Assembly (NCBI RefSeq): GCF_035946055.1
Contig: NZ_CP108364.1
Coordinates: forward strand, 7,254,001 to 7,318,000
Source of the DNA: Streptomyces sp. NBC_01341
Lineage (GTDB): Bacteria > Actinomycetota > Actinomycetes > Streptomycetales > Streptomycetaceae
Direction: 5' to 3'
Length of the DNA: 64,000 nucleotides
Positions within the stretch are counted from its first letter, which is position 1; every line of letters starts with the position of its first letter. Shown piece after piece: positions 36,237-45,928 of this stretch. The translations under genes were made by a program, and so were the position numbers. The notes below the pieces were generated by a model. It made no database searches. It was not told the origin of the DNA and saw only the letters and a program-made list of their open reading frames with translations.

Positions 36237-36671
36237 ATGTTGATGCGCACTGACCCGTTCCGCGAGATGGACCGGATCGTCCAGCAGATGTCCGGTACCT
36301 ACGGGACCTGGTCAAAGCCGTCGGTGATGCCGATGGACGCCTACCGCGAGGGCGACGACTACGTGATCGCCTTCGATCTCCCCGGCGTGAGCGCCGACGC
36401 GATCGACGTCGACGTCGAGCGGAACATGCTGACCGTGAAGGCGGAACGCCGCCCGGTCGCGAAGGCCGACACCGTGAAGGTGGAACTCTCCGAGCGGCCC
36501 CTGGGTGTCTTCTCCCGGCAGATTGTCCTGGCCGACTCCCTGGATACCGAACGCATCCACGCCGACTACGACGCAGGTGTCCTCACCCTGCGCATCCCGA
36601 TCGCCGAGCGCGCCAAGCCCCGCAAGATCGCCATCCGCGCGGACGCCACCCACCGGCAGATCTCTACCTGA
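36237..36671 (+). CDS. hsp18: small heat-shock protein Hsp18 (Hsp20/alpha-crystallin family)
   Basis: 144 residues, ATG at 36237 with GGAGGT at 36222. N-terminus MLMRTDPFREMDRIVQQM; alpha-crystallin domain about 32-125 with YVIAFDLPGVSADAIDVDVE, LTVKAERR, SERPLGVFSRQIVL and the GVLTLRIP signature near 114-121; a C-terminal IAI anchor (about 131-133). It is an ATP-independent holdase forming large oligomers. The gene is divergent from its repressor and follows two operators, so heat induction through RheA is expected. Confidence 0.9.
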   Translation: MLMRTDPFREMDRIVQQMSGTYGTWSKPSVMPMDAYREGDDYVIAFDLPGVSADAIDVDVERNMLTVKAERRPVAKADTVKVELSERPLGVFSRQIVLADSLDTERIHADYDAGVLTLRIPIAERAKPRKIAIRADATHRQIST

Positions 36672-37264
36672 ACCGGATCTGCTCACCGCGCCTGAACGTG
36701 GCCTTCGGGCGCCCGGCCCAGCACTTTTCTGTGCGCGTGACGGTGCGGCCGCCACGCCGGCCGCACCCCACGGCGCGCGCTCTGCGCTGTACGCTCTTGC
36801 CCCGACCCGCGGACCGCCTTCCTGGGCACTCCGCGGGACGGGGAAAGGCATCCAGTCACCCAGTGAATACCCCTTGGGGGTGTCGCCGGGACTGAAGCTT
36901 CCCGGGGAGTCCTCACCCCCGTACCTTCCTCGTCAACGAGGCCTAGTGGCTCAACGGGGAGGCGTTCGAGGCACCGCACCTGCCGGACACGATCGGCGAC
37001 TGCGACAAGTTCGGCGTCCTGGGGGTCGCCAGCGTCGACCTCCGCCACCTGCAGCGCCTGTCCGGACCGAAGTGTGTTCTCGCGGATGCCCCGGAGGTCC
37101 ACGAGTCGTGGATCTCCGGGTCCACGGAGCGGAGCCGCGTCTGCCGTTGCCGGCGTGGTGCCCGCCGGCGTGTGTGCCTTTCCTCTTCGTCCTGAAGGTG
37201 GGCCGGTAGCGGTTTCCGAGCTGTCGCAGACCATGAGCCCCGCAACCCTTCGGGCCCACAGCGC
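36672..37264. other. no supported gene; one possible fragment
   Basis: From about 36948 the plus strand encodes WLNGEAFEAPHLPDTIGDCD, followed by KFGVLGVASVDLRHLQRL, without a start and directly after an in-frame TAG. This may be a fragment of a lost gene. The remainder shows nothing. Confidence 0.3.
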
Positions 37265-37298
37265 TTCGCCCCGCTGCGCGACTGCGCAGCGGGGCGAA
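37265..37298 (-). terminator. hairpin terminator downstream of the LPXTG-type gene
   Basis: TTCGCCCCGCTGCGC and GCGCAGCGGGGCGAA form a 15-bp perfect stem with a GACT loop, 58 bp after the stop of the minus-strand surface-protein gene. Confidence 0.75.
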
Positions 37299-37356
37299 CC
37301 TGCACCGGTTCAGCCAACAGTCCAAAGGTGTTTCGCCTTGGGCCGGGCGGTCGTCA

Positions 37357-38289
37357 TCAGTGCTCGCGGGCGACCTTGCGGCGGCGTGCGGTAACGAACA
37401 GGCCGCCTCCCAGGGCAAGAAGGACTGCTGCTGTGCCGGCCGCCACAGGGACGGCGTTGCTGCTGCCGGTGTGGGCGAGCGAGCCGTTTCCACTGTCCGA
37501 TGTGCTTGGTGCGGCCGCTGCCGTGGAGGACGCCGGGGTAGTGGCTGGCGGCGTGGTCGCCGGAGCCGTGGTCGTGGCCGGCGGCGTGGTCGCCGGGGCA
37601 GTGGCCGTGGCCGGCGGTGTGGTTGCGGGTGCTGTGGCGGGCGGTGTGGTCGCCGGAGCCGTAGCCGGGGGTGTCGTCGCCGGAGCCGTCGCCGGGGGCT
37701 TGGTGGGCGCGGCCTCGCAGGTGCGCGTTCCCCCGTGCCAGGCGGCGATAAGGTTGTCGCCGAATACCGGGTGGTTGGGTCCTTCGGGAAGGTCGCCGCT
37801 CTTGCCGTCGTGTTTGGTGTTACCCACGTAAAGGTCGACCTGAGCGAAGCATTCAGGGGCGGGCACAGTGATGTCGAGCGTGGCGTGCTCGTGGCGGCCG
37901 ACAGTGACGGTGTCGAAGTCCTGGAACGCCTGCTTGCCGGACGTCTGCCAGGTCGCCCCGTGGGCTCCGTAGGAGGCGAGTGAGACCGTGCACGGGTGAT
38001 CCCTCCGGATCCCACGCACACCGATCTGTACCGTCCCGTCGGTGCCGGTCCTCAGCGCGTTGGTCCTGTACTCGGCCGCCGACATCCAGGTGTCGCCGTC
38101 GGGCGAGAACTGGCAGAAGGCGGCGTCATTTTTGCCCGCGGTCGGGGTGGACTGATACCTGGTGTGGTCGGACCCGCGGGTCCGGTGGCCGTCAGCGTGT
38201 GCCGTGGTCGCGCCTATCGCGGTCACGGCCAGCACGGCCGTGGTGGTGGTCATGAGGGCCCGCAGGACCCCATGACGTGCTGCAAACAT
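37357..38289 (-). CDS. sortase-anchored surface protein with Pro/Ala/Thr repeats
   Basis: 310 residues from the ATG at 38289 (GGGGAT upstream). Signal peptide (VLRALMTTTTAVLAVTAIGATTAHA); a globular domain (about 30-185) with CQFSPDGDTWMSAAEYR and AQVDLYVGNTKHDGKSGD; a spacer of repeated PPATAPATT units (about 195-245); then an LAHTG sorting signal, a hydrophobic segment and the RRRK tail. It is covalently attached to peptidoglycan by a class E-type sortase, judging from LAxTG. The function of the domain is unknown; no sortase gene is nearby. The GC-rich DNA repeats at about 37520-37690 encode the spacer. Confidence 0.8.
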   Translation of the reverse strand: MFAARHGVLRALMTTTTAVLAVTAIGATTAHADGHRTRGSDHTRYQSTPTAGKNDAAFCQFSPDGDTWMSAAEYRTNALRTGTDGTVQIGVRGIRRDHPCTVSLASYGAHGATWQTSGKQAFQDFDTVTVGRHEHATLDITVPAPECFAQVDLYVGNTKHDGKSGDLPEGPNHPVFGDNLIAAWHGGTRTCEAAPTKPPATAPATTPPATAPATTPPATAPATTPPATATAPATTPPATTTAPATTPPATTPASSTAAAAPSTSDSGNGSLAHTGSSNAVPVAAGTAAVLLALGGGLFVTARRRKVAREH

Positions 38290-38578
38290 GAATAGATCCC
38301 CATCTTGTTTCGACGCCCTCGGCGTGCCTGGCGCACGTAGCCGCACGGGCGAAGTGCCGGACTCCGGCAACGGAACCGGGTCTTAACAGCTGTTGAGTCG
38401 GCAGGTGACGTTTCTGAGTGGTTGCCAGGCCTGCCGTAGTGAGCAACTCGAGACCACTTTTACTCGATCTTGTGTCTCCTGTCCAAGCTGCCCGCGAAAA
38501 CATGTTGGCACGTCAGCTGCCGGAGTAGACACACGAGACACTGGATCCTGGGGATCTGAGAACGGACATCTCGTGGTC

Positions 38579-39200
38579 ATGAAGAACTACCCGCCGGAGT
38601 TCAAGGCAGACGCGGTCGCGCTGTACGAATCGCGGCCCGATGCGGCGATCAGGTCGCTCGCCGCCGATCCGGGGATCAATCCAGAGACCCTGCATAATTG
38701 GGCCGGGCTGCCGGAGCAAGCCGTCCAAAGGGACCCTGACGCAGGAAGCGGCCCAGCCGCCGACCCCGCTGGAGGCCGAGAACGCGGCTTTGCGGAGGAA
38801 GGTCCGGGAGCTCGAGGAGGAACGCGAGAGCCCGAGGAAGGCCGCCAAGTGTTTCGCCGGGGCGATGCGCTGGTGAAACACTTCCGGTGCGTCGCTGGCC
38901 AACAGCGCCGCTACGGCGTGAAGCGGCTCTGCAGCGTCCTCGGTGTCAGCTGCTCGAGCTTCTACGACTGGCGCCTGACAGTCACGGACCGGGCCGCCCG
39001 GCAGGCGGCCGACGCACGGCTGGCCGCCCGGACAAGGGCGGTGCACCAGGAATCGGACGGCACCTACGGAGCCCCAAGAATCACCGACGAGCTCCGCGAG
39101 ACGAACGGTGAGGCGGTCAACCACGAGCGTGCCGCCAGGACCATGCAGGCGACCGGGACCGAAGGTGTCGGGTTGCGCCGCCGGCACCGCACCACCACAG
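38579..39200 (+). pseudogene. IS3 family transposase (OrfA and start of OrfB), broken
   Basis: OrfA begins MKNYPPEFKADAVALYESRP at 38579 and continues with SLAADPGINPETLHNW; after a shift it reads ENAALRRKVRELEEERESPR to a stop at 38874. OrfB follows (RRYGVKRLCSVLGVSCSSFYDWR, ESDGTYGAPRITDELRETNG) but stops being IS3-like near 39200, before the catalytic core, and the reading frame runs into an IS30 C-terminus. Confidence 0.75.
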
Positions 39201-39481
39201 TGCTGACCCAGCACGTCCAACTCCGCCTCGACGCAGGGCTTCAGGTCTACTTCGCTGATCCCCACAGCCCCTGGCAACGAGGCACGAACGCGAACGGTCT
39301 GGTGCGGCAGTACTTCCTCAAGGGCACCGATCTGTCGCGTTGGAGCGCCGACGAGCTCCAAGCTGTCGTCGCCACCCTTAACAACAGACCCCGCAAGACC
39401 TACGGATGGAAGACGCCCGCCGAAGCCCTAAACGAGCACCTACTATCCCTCCAGGAAGCTGGTGTTGCGACGATCAGTTGA
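39200..39481 (+). pseudogene. IS30 family transposase C-terminal fragment fused to IS3 OrfB
   Basis: VYFADPHSPWQRGTNANGLV, then RQYFLKGTDLSRWSADELQA and TLNNRPRKTYGWKTPAEALN, the conserved IS30 end with the catalytic Glu region altered (NENTNG expected, NANG present). It is in frame with the preceding IS3 remnant, making a 362-codon chimeric ORF from 38393 that cannot be a working enzyme. Confidence 0.7.
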
Positions 39482-39484
39482 GTG

Positions 39485-39740
39485 CGAGCAGTACATGAGC
39501 AGGACATTCGCCGAAGCCTGCAGGTCAGCAGGGGTTCGGCGAAGCATGCCGGGTTTCGGGACACGGATCTTCTCCAGCACCGGTTGGATCTGGGTGCAGT
39601 CCGCCCGCTGGCCTGGTGTGACGATCAGGGTCAGAGGGCGGCAGCGGTCGTCCGCGCTCAGGTGGAGCTTGGTGGTGAACCCGCCGCGCGAGCGGCCCAG
39701 GCCCTCACCTCCTGCACCATCTCCGCCAGGCGGGCGACGA
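39485..39740 (-). pseudogene. IS5 family transposase middle fragment
   Basis: Minus-strand GEGLGRSRGGFTTKLHLSAD, then RPLTLIVTPGQRADCTQIQPVLEKIRVP, the region between the first and second catalytic Asp of IS427-type transposases. Both ends are missing. Confidence 0.65.
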
Positions 39741-39909
39741 GACCTCGCCATGGGGTCTCGTCGAGACCGGTAGATAGAGACCAGGCCAAGAATCTCTAGC
39801 CCGCTCTTGTTCTCCCGTATCCGGCACGTGCGAGGCGCGGCGCGTGCCGTCTGCCTTGGAACAGCGGGCGGGGTGGCAGCTTGACGGCTGGTCACCCTCG
39901 CCGACAGGC

Positions 39910-40646
39910 GAATGTCCTCGGCGTGGAGCTACGTGAGTGCCTGCAGGAGTTGTTGCTCGCGGTCCGCGCTCAGGCCGGCCCGGCGGGGCCGGTTCAGGCC
40001 CTGTTCGCGTTCCCAGCGCAGGGTGTCCTCCAGCAGGTCTGCCCGCGTGCGATGGCGCAGGCCGGCCACCGTCGCTGCGGCGCCGCTGCGGGCGCCGAAA
40101 CGGCGAAGCCCGCATCAGCCACCCACAAGGCGAGGGACTCCGGGCCCATGGCCTGGAGCACCTTCTGCCCCAGCAGCCAGTCGTCGTCCGACCTCACTAC
40201 CGCTCCGGTGTGCCCGCCGATCTCCCGCGACAGCGTGATCCACTTCCCGAGGGACACGGCCGGCCCGACCTTGTATGTCCCGGTCGTCCCTCGCTCCGCG
40301 CAGTCGTGCAGCCACGCTGCGAGGTCCCGTGCGTCGATCACCTGTGTCGCCGGTCCCGAAGAGGCCGGCACCAGCAGCGGGGAGCGCGGCTCGCGGGCCG
40401 AGCGGGCGACCCAGTAGTCGGAGCGGCCGCTGTGGTCACCGGGCCCTCCGATGATGCCCGGCCGTGCTTTGAGGAGCCGATCCCCCAGCACGGCCGCCGC
40501 AGCCTCCTCGCAGGCGACCCCGCGCCGGCCGCGACGCCTCCACTCTCACCGCGGGCCAGACACGTCACCCGGTGCCCGCGTTCAACTGCCTGCCGCGACA
40601 ACTCGCGGCCGACCCATGCCGTTCCACCCAAAACCAAGATCTTCAT
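39910..40646 (-). pseudogene. NAD-dependent epimerase/dehydratase with large internal deletion
   Basis: The N-terminus MKILVLGGTAWVGRELSRQA (Rossmann) at 40646 is followed after about 40 residues by a shifted frame: LLKARPGIIGGPGDHSGRSD, VIDARDLAAWLHDCAERGTTG, YKVGPAVSLGKWITL. A further shift near 40090 gives the tail LRHRTRADLLEDTLRWEREQ. The section with the catalytic Ser-Tyr-Lys is deleted. Confidence 0.65.
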
Positions 40647-40771
40647 CGACTCACTGAAACATGATCCCCAGGACCGGGCAGCCCCGATTCGCCGAGGGCA
40701 TAGCAGCCCCGCGCCTCAGCGGCGACCAGGTCCCCGCGCTGCCCCGGAGCAAGCTCATCCTTGGCCAGAGC

Positions 40772-40880
40772 ACATGATCAGGCGACGGCCGCTACCACGT
40801 CCGGCGAATCCCCAGGTGGGCGACCCAGTTCGAGACACCGTTCGAGGCCGGAAGATAAAGAACAAGGTCATTAAGTACGG
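40772..40880 (+). repeat. direct repeat of the 51928-52030 IS-adjacent segment
   Basis: About 100 bp from GAGCACATG to AAGAACAAG repeats the segment just outside the 5' end of the IS701-like transposase at 51928-52030, with roughly 85-90 percent identity by eye. It is probably the end of another copy of the same IS whose coding part has been lost. Confidence 0.65.
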
Positions 40881-40954
40881 AGATACGTGCACCAGCCGGG
40901 AGCCTGTGAGCGAGCAAGTCACGTCATTCCGAGGGCCTAGCGGTGGCAGGACGA

Positions 40955-41170
40955 GGAACTTCCAGGATGACCGTGGTGCCGCCGCGGTTCGGTCCTCGTG
41001 CATGGTGATCTGCTGGCCGGGCGTCCAGTGGGTGGGGGTGAGGGGCAAGAGGCGAACTGTGGCTCGCCCGCCGGGTTCCAGAACGGGGATGTTCTCAATC
41101 CAGAGCGCGGCGATGCTGACCGCACGTCCACCGGTGGGTGAGAGGTGTCCGGTGTCCCGCATGGGTCGCA
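40955..41170 (-). pseudogene. gene fragment, unknown
   Basis: Minus-strand frame with coherent protein-like sequence: LRPMRDTGHLSPTGGRAVSI, ENIPVLEPGGRATVRLLPLT, THWTPGQQITMHEDRTAA. It resembles a small translation-factor-like beta-barrel protein of Streptomyces, but neither start nor end is clear. 41171-41448 shows nothing supported. Confidence 0.3.
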
Positions 41171-41448
41171 GAACACCAGCGCCGGAGATTGGGGTCGTAC
41201 GTCGCGCCTCGGCGGCAGGACGGAATGCCAGATCCGCCCGGATCCCGCCGTTACAGATCTCGGAGCATCTTCGGGCCGTGCCCGGGTGGCACGGCCGTCG
41301 GTGGTCGCCTTCCCTCTGGTCCGGGGGCTTTGCGGTCCGTGCGACTACGCGGTCCTGGACCGTGTTGCCGTCGGCTGATCCCCGGGGAGGTCGTCCCCAG
41401 ATCCCCGCAGCCTGCTCGCTGTGGAGAGTCCGGGAGGACAGCGCTTCG

Positions 41449-42138
41449 TCACTTGCGCCGGAGCTGCCACCAGCGCCGCGGGCGCTCCTCCTCGACGTGG
41501 GCATCTTCCTCGGCACGGGACGCGGCCTCGGCCGACGCCTTGAGTTTCGCGGCCATCGCGACGACGCGCTCGGCCTGGATGCGGGCAGCCGTGCGGGTGG
41601 TGTCGTTGACGGGGTTGGTTCCCTGGCCGTCCACATGGGAGGTGCCGTAGGGGTTGCCGTCGACGAACTTGGCCGGATCCGTGAAGCCCGGGGTGACGAC
41701 GATGCCACCGAAGTGGTGGACGGAGTTGTACAGGGCGAGCAGGGTCGACTCCTGGCCGGCGTGAGCCGTGGCGGAGGAGACGAAGCCGCTGTAGACCTTG
41801 TCGGTGAGGCGGCCCTCGGCCCAGAGTCCGCCGAGGGTGTCGATGAACTGCTTGAGCTGGGACGAGACGTTGCCGAAGCGGGTGGGGGTGCCGAAAATGA
41901 CTGCGTCCGCCCATTCGATGTCCGCGGGGGTGGCCTCGGGAACATTTGCGGTGGCGGCGTGGTTGGCGGCCCAGGCGGGGTTGGAGTCGATGGCGTCCTG
42001 GGGGGCCAGTTCGCCCGCCTTGACCAGGCGGACCTCGGCACCGGCCTTGACGCCGGCGTCGTGCAGTTCCTTGGCAATCTCCGTGATGGTGCCGGTGGAG
42101 GAGTAGTAGACGATTGCGAGCTTCACGGGGGTGGTCAT
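41449..42138 (-). CDS. wrbA: WrbA-type NAD(P)H:quinone oxidoreductase (flavodoxin-like)
   Basis: 229 residues from the ATG at 42138. FMN phosphate loop AIVYYSSTGTITEIAKEL (about 8-25), ADAVIFGTPTRFGNVSSQLKQF, GGLWAEGRLTDKVYSGFVS, HAGQESTLLALYNSVHHFGG and PYGTSHVDGQG. This is the WrbA signature set; it reduces quinones by two electrons using FMN. The last 25 or so residues (EEDAHVEEERPRRWWQLRRK) are a charged extension beyond the usual end. A TetR-type palindrome upstream suggests repression by a regulator that is not encoded next to it. Confidence 0.88.
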   Translation of the reverse strand: MTTPVKLAIVYYSSTGTITEIAKELHDAGVKAGAEVRLVKAGELAPQDAIDSNPAWAANHAATANVPEATPADIEWADAVIFGTPTRFGNVSSQLKQFIDTLGGLWAEGRLTDKVYSGFVSSATAHAGQESTLLALYNSVHHFGGIVVTPGFTDPAKFVDGNPYGTSHVDGQGTNPVNDTTRTAARIQAERVVAMAAKLKASAEAASRAEEDAHVEEERPRRWWQLRRK

Positions 42139-42201
42139 GATTGGCGATTTCCGTTCGCTGTTGGTAGGTGAGGCGCAGGGGGTGGCCGATGCCTCAGATT
42201 A

Positions 42202-42240
42202 AGACGACCGGTCGTCTATAAAAAAGTAGACGATCAGTCG
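42202..42240. promoter_or_regulatory. operator upstream of wrbA
   Basis: Perfect 16-bp palindrome AGACGACCGGTCGTCT (42202-42217) and a half-related copy TAGACGATCAGTCG (42227-42240), with an AT-rich TATAAAAAAG spacer. It lies 64-102 bp upstream of the wrbA start, typical of TetR-family control of quinone reductases. No intact TetR gene is adjacent. Confidence 0.7.
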
Positions 42241-42569
42241 GCATCTGTCAAAGGGGCAGTGGGGAGTGTGGCGAAGCACACCCGGTCGCTGCCCGAGCAT
42301 GCCGACCGGGGCTGCCGCTCATCCCCCTGCGGCCCGGGTGGTGCACACGGTCGCGGTGGCTGCGCACCACCGCGGGGGCACCTGCCAGGGCGCGGCACTG
42401 GCCCGGAGGCGTTGCCGCGGCACGGCCTGTGGCGGGATCCTGGAAAGGGACGCCTTGGCGTCCTAGCCAATCGGGAGGCGCTGTCAAGCCGGACCGGCGG
42501 CCTCCCGGAAATCAGCCGCAGTGGAAGCCCCGGGCCCGCACGTGCGAACTGCTGGCGGCCGTGGACCGG

Positions 42570-43200
42570 AATCCTGGAGTGGTACGCGGCTCAGCTGCCG
42601 CTCACGATCCGGCAGGTCGGGTACTCGCTGATCTCCGACGGTGTGCTGGTCAAGGAAGAGCGCACCTGCAAACAGACGGTGGAGCTCCACGAGATGGCCC
42701 GCCACTCGGGCCGCATCCGTGGTAAACGCTGCGTGACGACACCGAAATCCGTGCCGAACCCGTCGCCTACGACGGACCTGAGGACTTCAGGGCTGGGCTG
42801 CGCCAGGCCGCGCTGGATTACCGGCTGGACCGGCGGGCAGGCCGGCCGGTACGCCTGGAGATCGTCTGTGAGACAGCCGGGAAAGTTCCACAGCTGGTGG
42901 CAGTCGCTGACCCGTTCGGTGCGCCGGTCGGGTCGGGCAGCGGCTTCAACGGGCTGCCGGCGAAACGGGGAGCTGTGCTGCGCGCGGCTGCTGACGGCAA
43001 CCGCGCGGTAAGGGTTTTCGTCGTCTTCGACTCGGACCCGAGCGGGGTCCACCTGTTTTCCGCTCTGGCCGAGGATGTCACCGCGTTCGCTGCCGTGGAC
43101 GCCCCGGGAACGGAGGTCGTCTTCGAGCGCCTGGCGGTGACCGAGCAGCAGATCGCCGACTACCAGCTGCCCGCCGCGGACGCAGGGGAGCGGGATGTCG
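42570..43200 (+). pseudogene. Toprim-like plasmid/phage protein remnant
   Basis: First frame: LPLTIRQVGYSLISDGVLVK, ERTCKQTVELHEMARHSGRI. After a shift near 42735: DDTEIRAEPVAYDGPEDFRA, DYRLDRRAGRPVRLEIVCET, then RVFVVFDSDPSGVHLFSALA, where DSDPSG looks like the acidic motif of a Toprim domain as in Spo11/topoisomerase VI A subunits. The assignment is tentative; such genes occur on Streptomyces plasmids. The 3' end is lost. Confidence 0.45.
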
Positions 43201-43287
43201 GCCGGGTACAGCACGAGGTGCACTGTCGCGCTGGGGGGCCGGTGCGCGTGACGGACTGAACGACTTCGAGGGGGCCGTGTGGCGCCT

Positions 43288-43335
43288 CGAGGTCCAGGAT
43301 CCCGAGCGGCTCGCGGACGAGGATCCTGGACCTCG
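43288..43335. repeat. 15-bp inverted repeat at a recombination junction
   Basis: CGAGGTCCAGGATCC at 43288-43302 and GGATCCTGGACCTCG at 43321-43335, perfect arms with an 18-nt spacer. It lies where two plasmid-like gene remnants meet, so a duplication-inversion junction is more likely than a terminator. Confidence 0.45.
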
Positions 43336-43339
43336 ACGA

Positions 43340-43844
43340 GCGCACCCAGGAGGCGATGACGGAGCTCGCGGCCTCGTTGGGCTGTGTACGAGCAATGCGT
43401 CGACACCGACGCAAGGCCCCACTACGCCTCATCAGCACCCCGTTGCCGTATTCGCCCGCCGCTCTCGACGCCGAGCTGCACGCCGCCCTGGCCGCTTTCG
43501 ACGCTGCGGCCGCTCCGCGGCGTGAGGCCCTCGAGGACCTGGACGAAGACGTCTCTGCCGAGTCCGCCGCAGAAGCGCGGGCCTTCGGCGCCGGTCCGGC
43601 GGTCGCCGTCGAAAGCGGCCAGGGCGGCGTGCACGGGCAGTTGGCCGACTGACAGCAGTCGATCGGCGAGCTGGGCCGCGCGCTCAGCACGGCAACTGAA
43701 AGCCGACCGCTACCCGTCTGGTCCACCGACGCCGGCCGCACCGAGGACATCGGGTGGCGCCAGGCCTGCACCACGCTGCTCGAGGCCGTCGCACGCCACA
43801 ACCACGCTCATCTGCTCGCCGCCATTGTCGAGCTCGGCGGGTAG
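43340..43844 (+). pseudogene. alpha-helical hypothetical protein remnant
   Basis: LDLDERTQEAMTELAASLGC, then LISTPLPYSPAALDAELHAA and LAAFDAAAAPRREALEDLDE in one frame, stopping at 43652; the following frame contains GELGRALSTATESRPLPVWS and TTLLEAVARHNHAHLLAAIV with a stop near 43844. Probably one helical plasmid-type protein broken by an indel near 43650. Family unknown. Confidence 0.4.
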
Positions 43845-43908
43845 CTGGAGCTCCCCACTACCCGTAACGGGCGCTTTAGGGGCGCGGTCATCCCAGAAGG
43901 CTGCGCGG

Positions 43909-44301
43909 TCAGCGACGCCGGCCGCCGCCGATGCGGCGGTCGTCGGCCAGTGCGGTCAGCGGGCCGAACTCGCAGGCAAGCTGGTTCCAGGTCAGAACCT
44001 CGCCACAGCGGGCCGGGAACTCCTTCGGGTTGAACTCGGGCATGGTCCAGGTGCCGGTGCCCCGGTCCCGCAGCCACAGGTCCCCGTCACCGTCGACCAC
44101 AGTCGGCGGGACCGGTACGGGCTCGGCCTGATCGGTGGGCTCCCAGGTGAGCCGGCCCGGGTGGGAAACGCGGCGCAGCTCGGTGGTGGCCAGCCGCGCG
44201 GCCAAGTCACGGGTGGACTCTTCGGCGTCCTTGACCGACGCGAGTCGGAATGCGTCGTCAAGTACGGGCAGGGCTGGATTCTTGCTGCGCTTTGAACTCA
44301 T
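43909..44301 (-). CDS. hypothetical protein
   Basis: 130 residues from the ATG at 44301, preceded by GGAGGTAG. Central strands LRRVSHPGRLTWEPTDQAEP, VVDGDGDLWLRDRGTGTWTM and a helical DDAFRLASVKDAEESTRDLA N-terminal part. No membrane segment or recognised domain. The good ribosome site and coding-like composition support a real gene; the neighbourhood is plasmid-like debris. Confidence 0.55.
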   Translation of the reverse strand: MSSKRSKNPALPVLDDAFRLASVKDAEESTRDLAARLATTELRRVSHPGRLTWEPTDQAEPVPVPPTVVDGDGDLWLRDRGTGTWTMPEFNPKEFPARCGEVLTWNQLACEFGPLTALADDRRIGGGRRR

Positions 44302-45325
44302 ACGCTGACTACCTCCGGTGGGGGGCGTCACATCCGTTATGGCACCCCGTTGAGGAACACGGTATCCGAGGCGGGAGCCGGGCCCGCTACGGCCACTGTC
44401 CAGGTGGAGGCACACCGGGCGGTGGGGCTAGGTGGTGAGCTGGTCATGGACGTGGCGCAACCCGTGGTGGTAGCGCTCAGATATGGCGGTCCTGGTCTGA
44501 GAAGGTGAGGCCGCCGGGGGCGGGCGGACGTCGGGCCGCGGCGGGGTCGGGCTCGGTCTCGCCGGGCGGCTGGCGGAACTGGGCGTCCTGCTCGACCGGC
44601 ATCAGCCGGCGCCCATCCGCCTGGGCGGTACGGAAGCGGGCTCGGAGAAGGCGGGCAGCGAGAGCGGTCGACGGTCGGTCATGATCCCTAGTCCGGCGCT
44701 GCGGGTTGGGGCCAGGCCGCTATCAGCGGTGATAGTGCTCTGGCCCTGGCCAGCAGTGCCAGGCTGGTTGTTTCAGCTCACCAGAACAGAGCGGTTAAGC
44801 CACTGCTACCGCCGGTGAACCGGCCCGGACCGCCGAGGCCGGGCGGCACACTTCGCGGGTGACCACGACCCCCGCCTGAACCGGGTTCAGAAGCCACCAC
44901 GGTCAGACCCCGACGCCGGCGCGTGCGCCCAAACCCTCCCGACCTGGCCCCGGCCGCCCACTCGGTTCAAGAAACAGCCGTTCGGCAACCCGTCATGACG
45001 TGGGACGGGTCCTCGCAACAGGCGAGGCGTACACCAGACCCGCCTATCACAAGAAGGGCACCAAGCCCCGCCGACTGGATAAATGACAAGCTATCCGCCG
45101 GTCTGCCCGCAGCTCAGGCAACCGACGGACGCCGGAGCCGGTGACACCAATCCTGTTTGCGCGCTGCTGGTGACAGACAGCGCGCTGCCCTGGTGACAAC
45201 CATCGTGCTTTGCCGGGTCGAAACCGCAGGTCAGCATAGGCCGAAGGCGACACCTATCGCGCTTCGGCCCAAGTCTCTTCCCGGACGGGGACAGCGTCGG
45301 CAACGCCGGCGCTATCCGGCTTCCG
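44302..45325. other. 1 kb without a clear gene
   Basis: A 41-codon minus-strand frame (44477-44602, starting MPVEQDAQFRQPPGETEPDP, ending LTFSDQDRHI) continues upstream without a start and may be the end of a truncated gene. 44700-45325 shows no supported coding sequence. Confidence 0.35.
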
Positions 45326-45736
45326 TCAGTGCTGTCCGGGTCCAGCCTGTGGGGGCGCCTGGGAAGGCCACGGGTTGGGCGCAGGGGGTGTCTGCCCCGA
45401 TCCGAAGGGCGCTGAGCCGAAGGGCGCCGCACCAAGGGGCGGTGGTGCGAACGAGGTCGGGACGGTTGACGGCGCGGCCTCGGCCGAGACCTCCTTGCGG
45501 GCGCCCACCACGACGGAGACGCCCGCGATCTCAAGAGCGAGTCCGCCCATGCCGAGGAGGATCGGAGTGTGCAGGCCGTCCTCGGTGCCGCAGATCTGCA
45601 CCGGTTCCTGTCCCATTTTCGTGGCCCGGCACTGCCACCCGGTGGCGTCGTCCATGTCCCATAGGGCGGCGTAGGCGAGTAGGGCAAAGCCGGAGAGCAT
45701 CAGGACGATCTGCAGGGTACGTGCTATCGGTGACAT
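45326..45736 (-). CDS. small membrane protein with Pro-rich tail
   Basis: 136 residues. Two hydrophobic helices (about 8-25 LQIVLMLSGFALLAYAAL; about 58-78 ILLGMGGLALEIAGVSVVVG) flank an outward loop containing two Cys (WQCRATKMG, VQICGTEDG). The C-terminal 50 residues are Pro/Gly/Ala-rich (LGAAPFGSAPFGSGQTPPAP). Likely an integral membrane protein of unknown role; common style in Streptomyces. Confidence 0.65.
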   Translation of the reverse strand: MSPIARTLQIVLMLSGFALLAYAALWDMDDATGWQCRATKMGQEPVQICGTEDGLHTPILLGMGGLALEIAGVSVVVGARKEVSAEAAPSTVPTSFAPPPLGAAPFGSAPFGSGQTPPAPNPWPSQAPPQAGPGQH

Positions 45737-45928
45737 GGCCGGTCACCATAGCGGTCCGAGTGTGCACTTCGCAGCCGAGCAGCCGTGCATCCGATCCCCC
45801 AGGAGGTGCGTCCATGAAGCAGAGCCCTACCTTCCACAACACTGCCCGGGCTTCTCGGGGTTGACCGTACGATCACCTGCCATGAGCACACCGCGCAGAC
45901 TGTTGGGGCACGGCCTTCATGCGCAGCC

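Noticed and set aside
37520..37690. Short GC-rich direct repeats resembling a repeat array or CRISPR
   Set aside because: The period matches the PPATAPATT protein repeat of the surface protein, units are contiguous without spacers, and no cas gene is present.
43160..43801. Minus-strand 213-codon frame rich in Ser/Arg/Ala
   Set aside because: Antisense to the helical plasmid-type remnant and low in complexity; no start signal.
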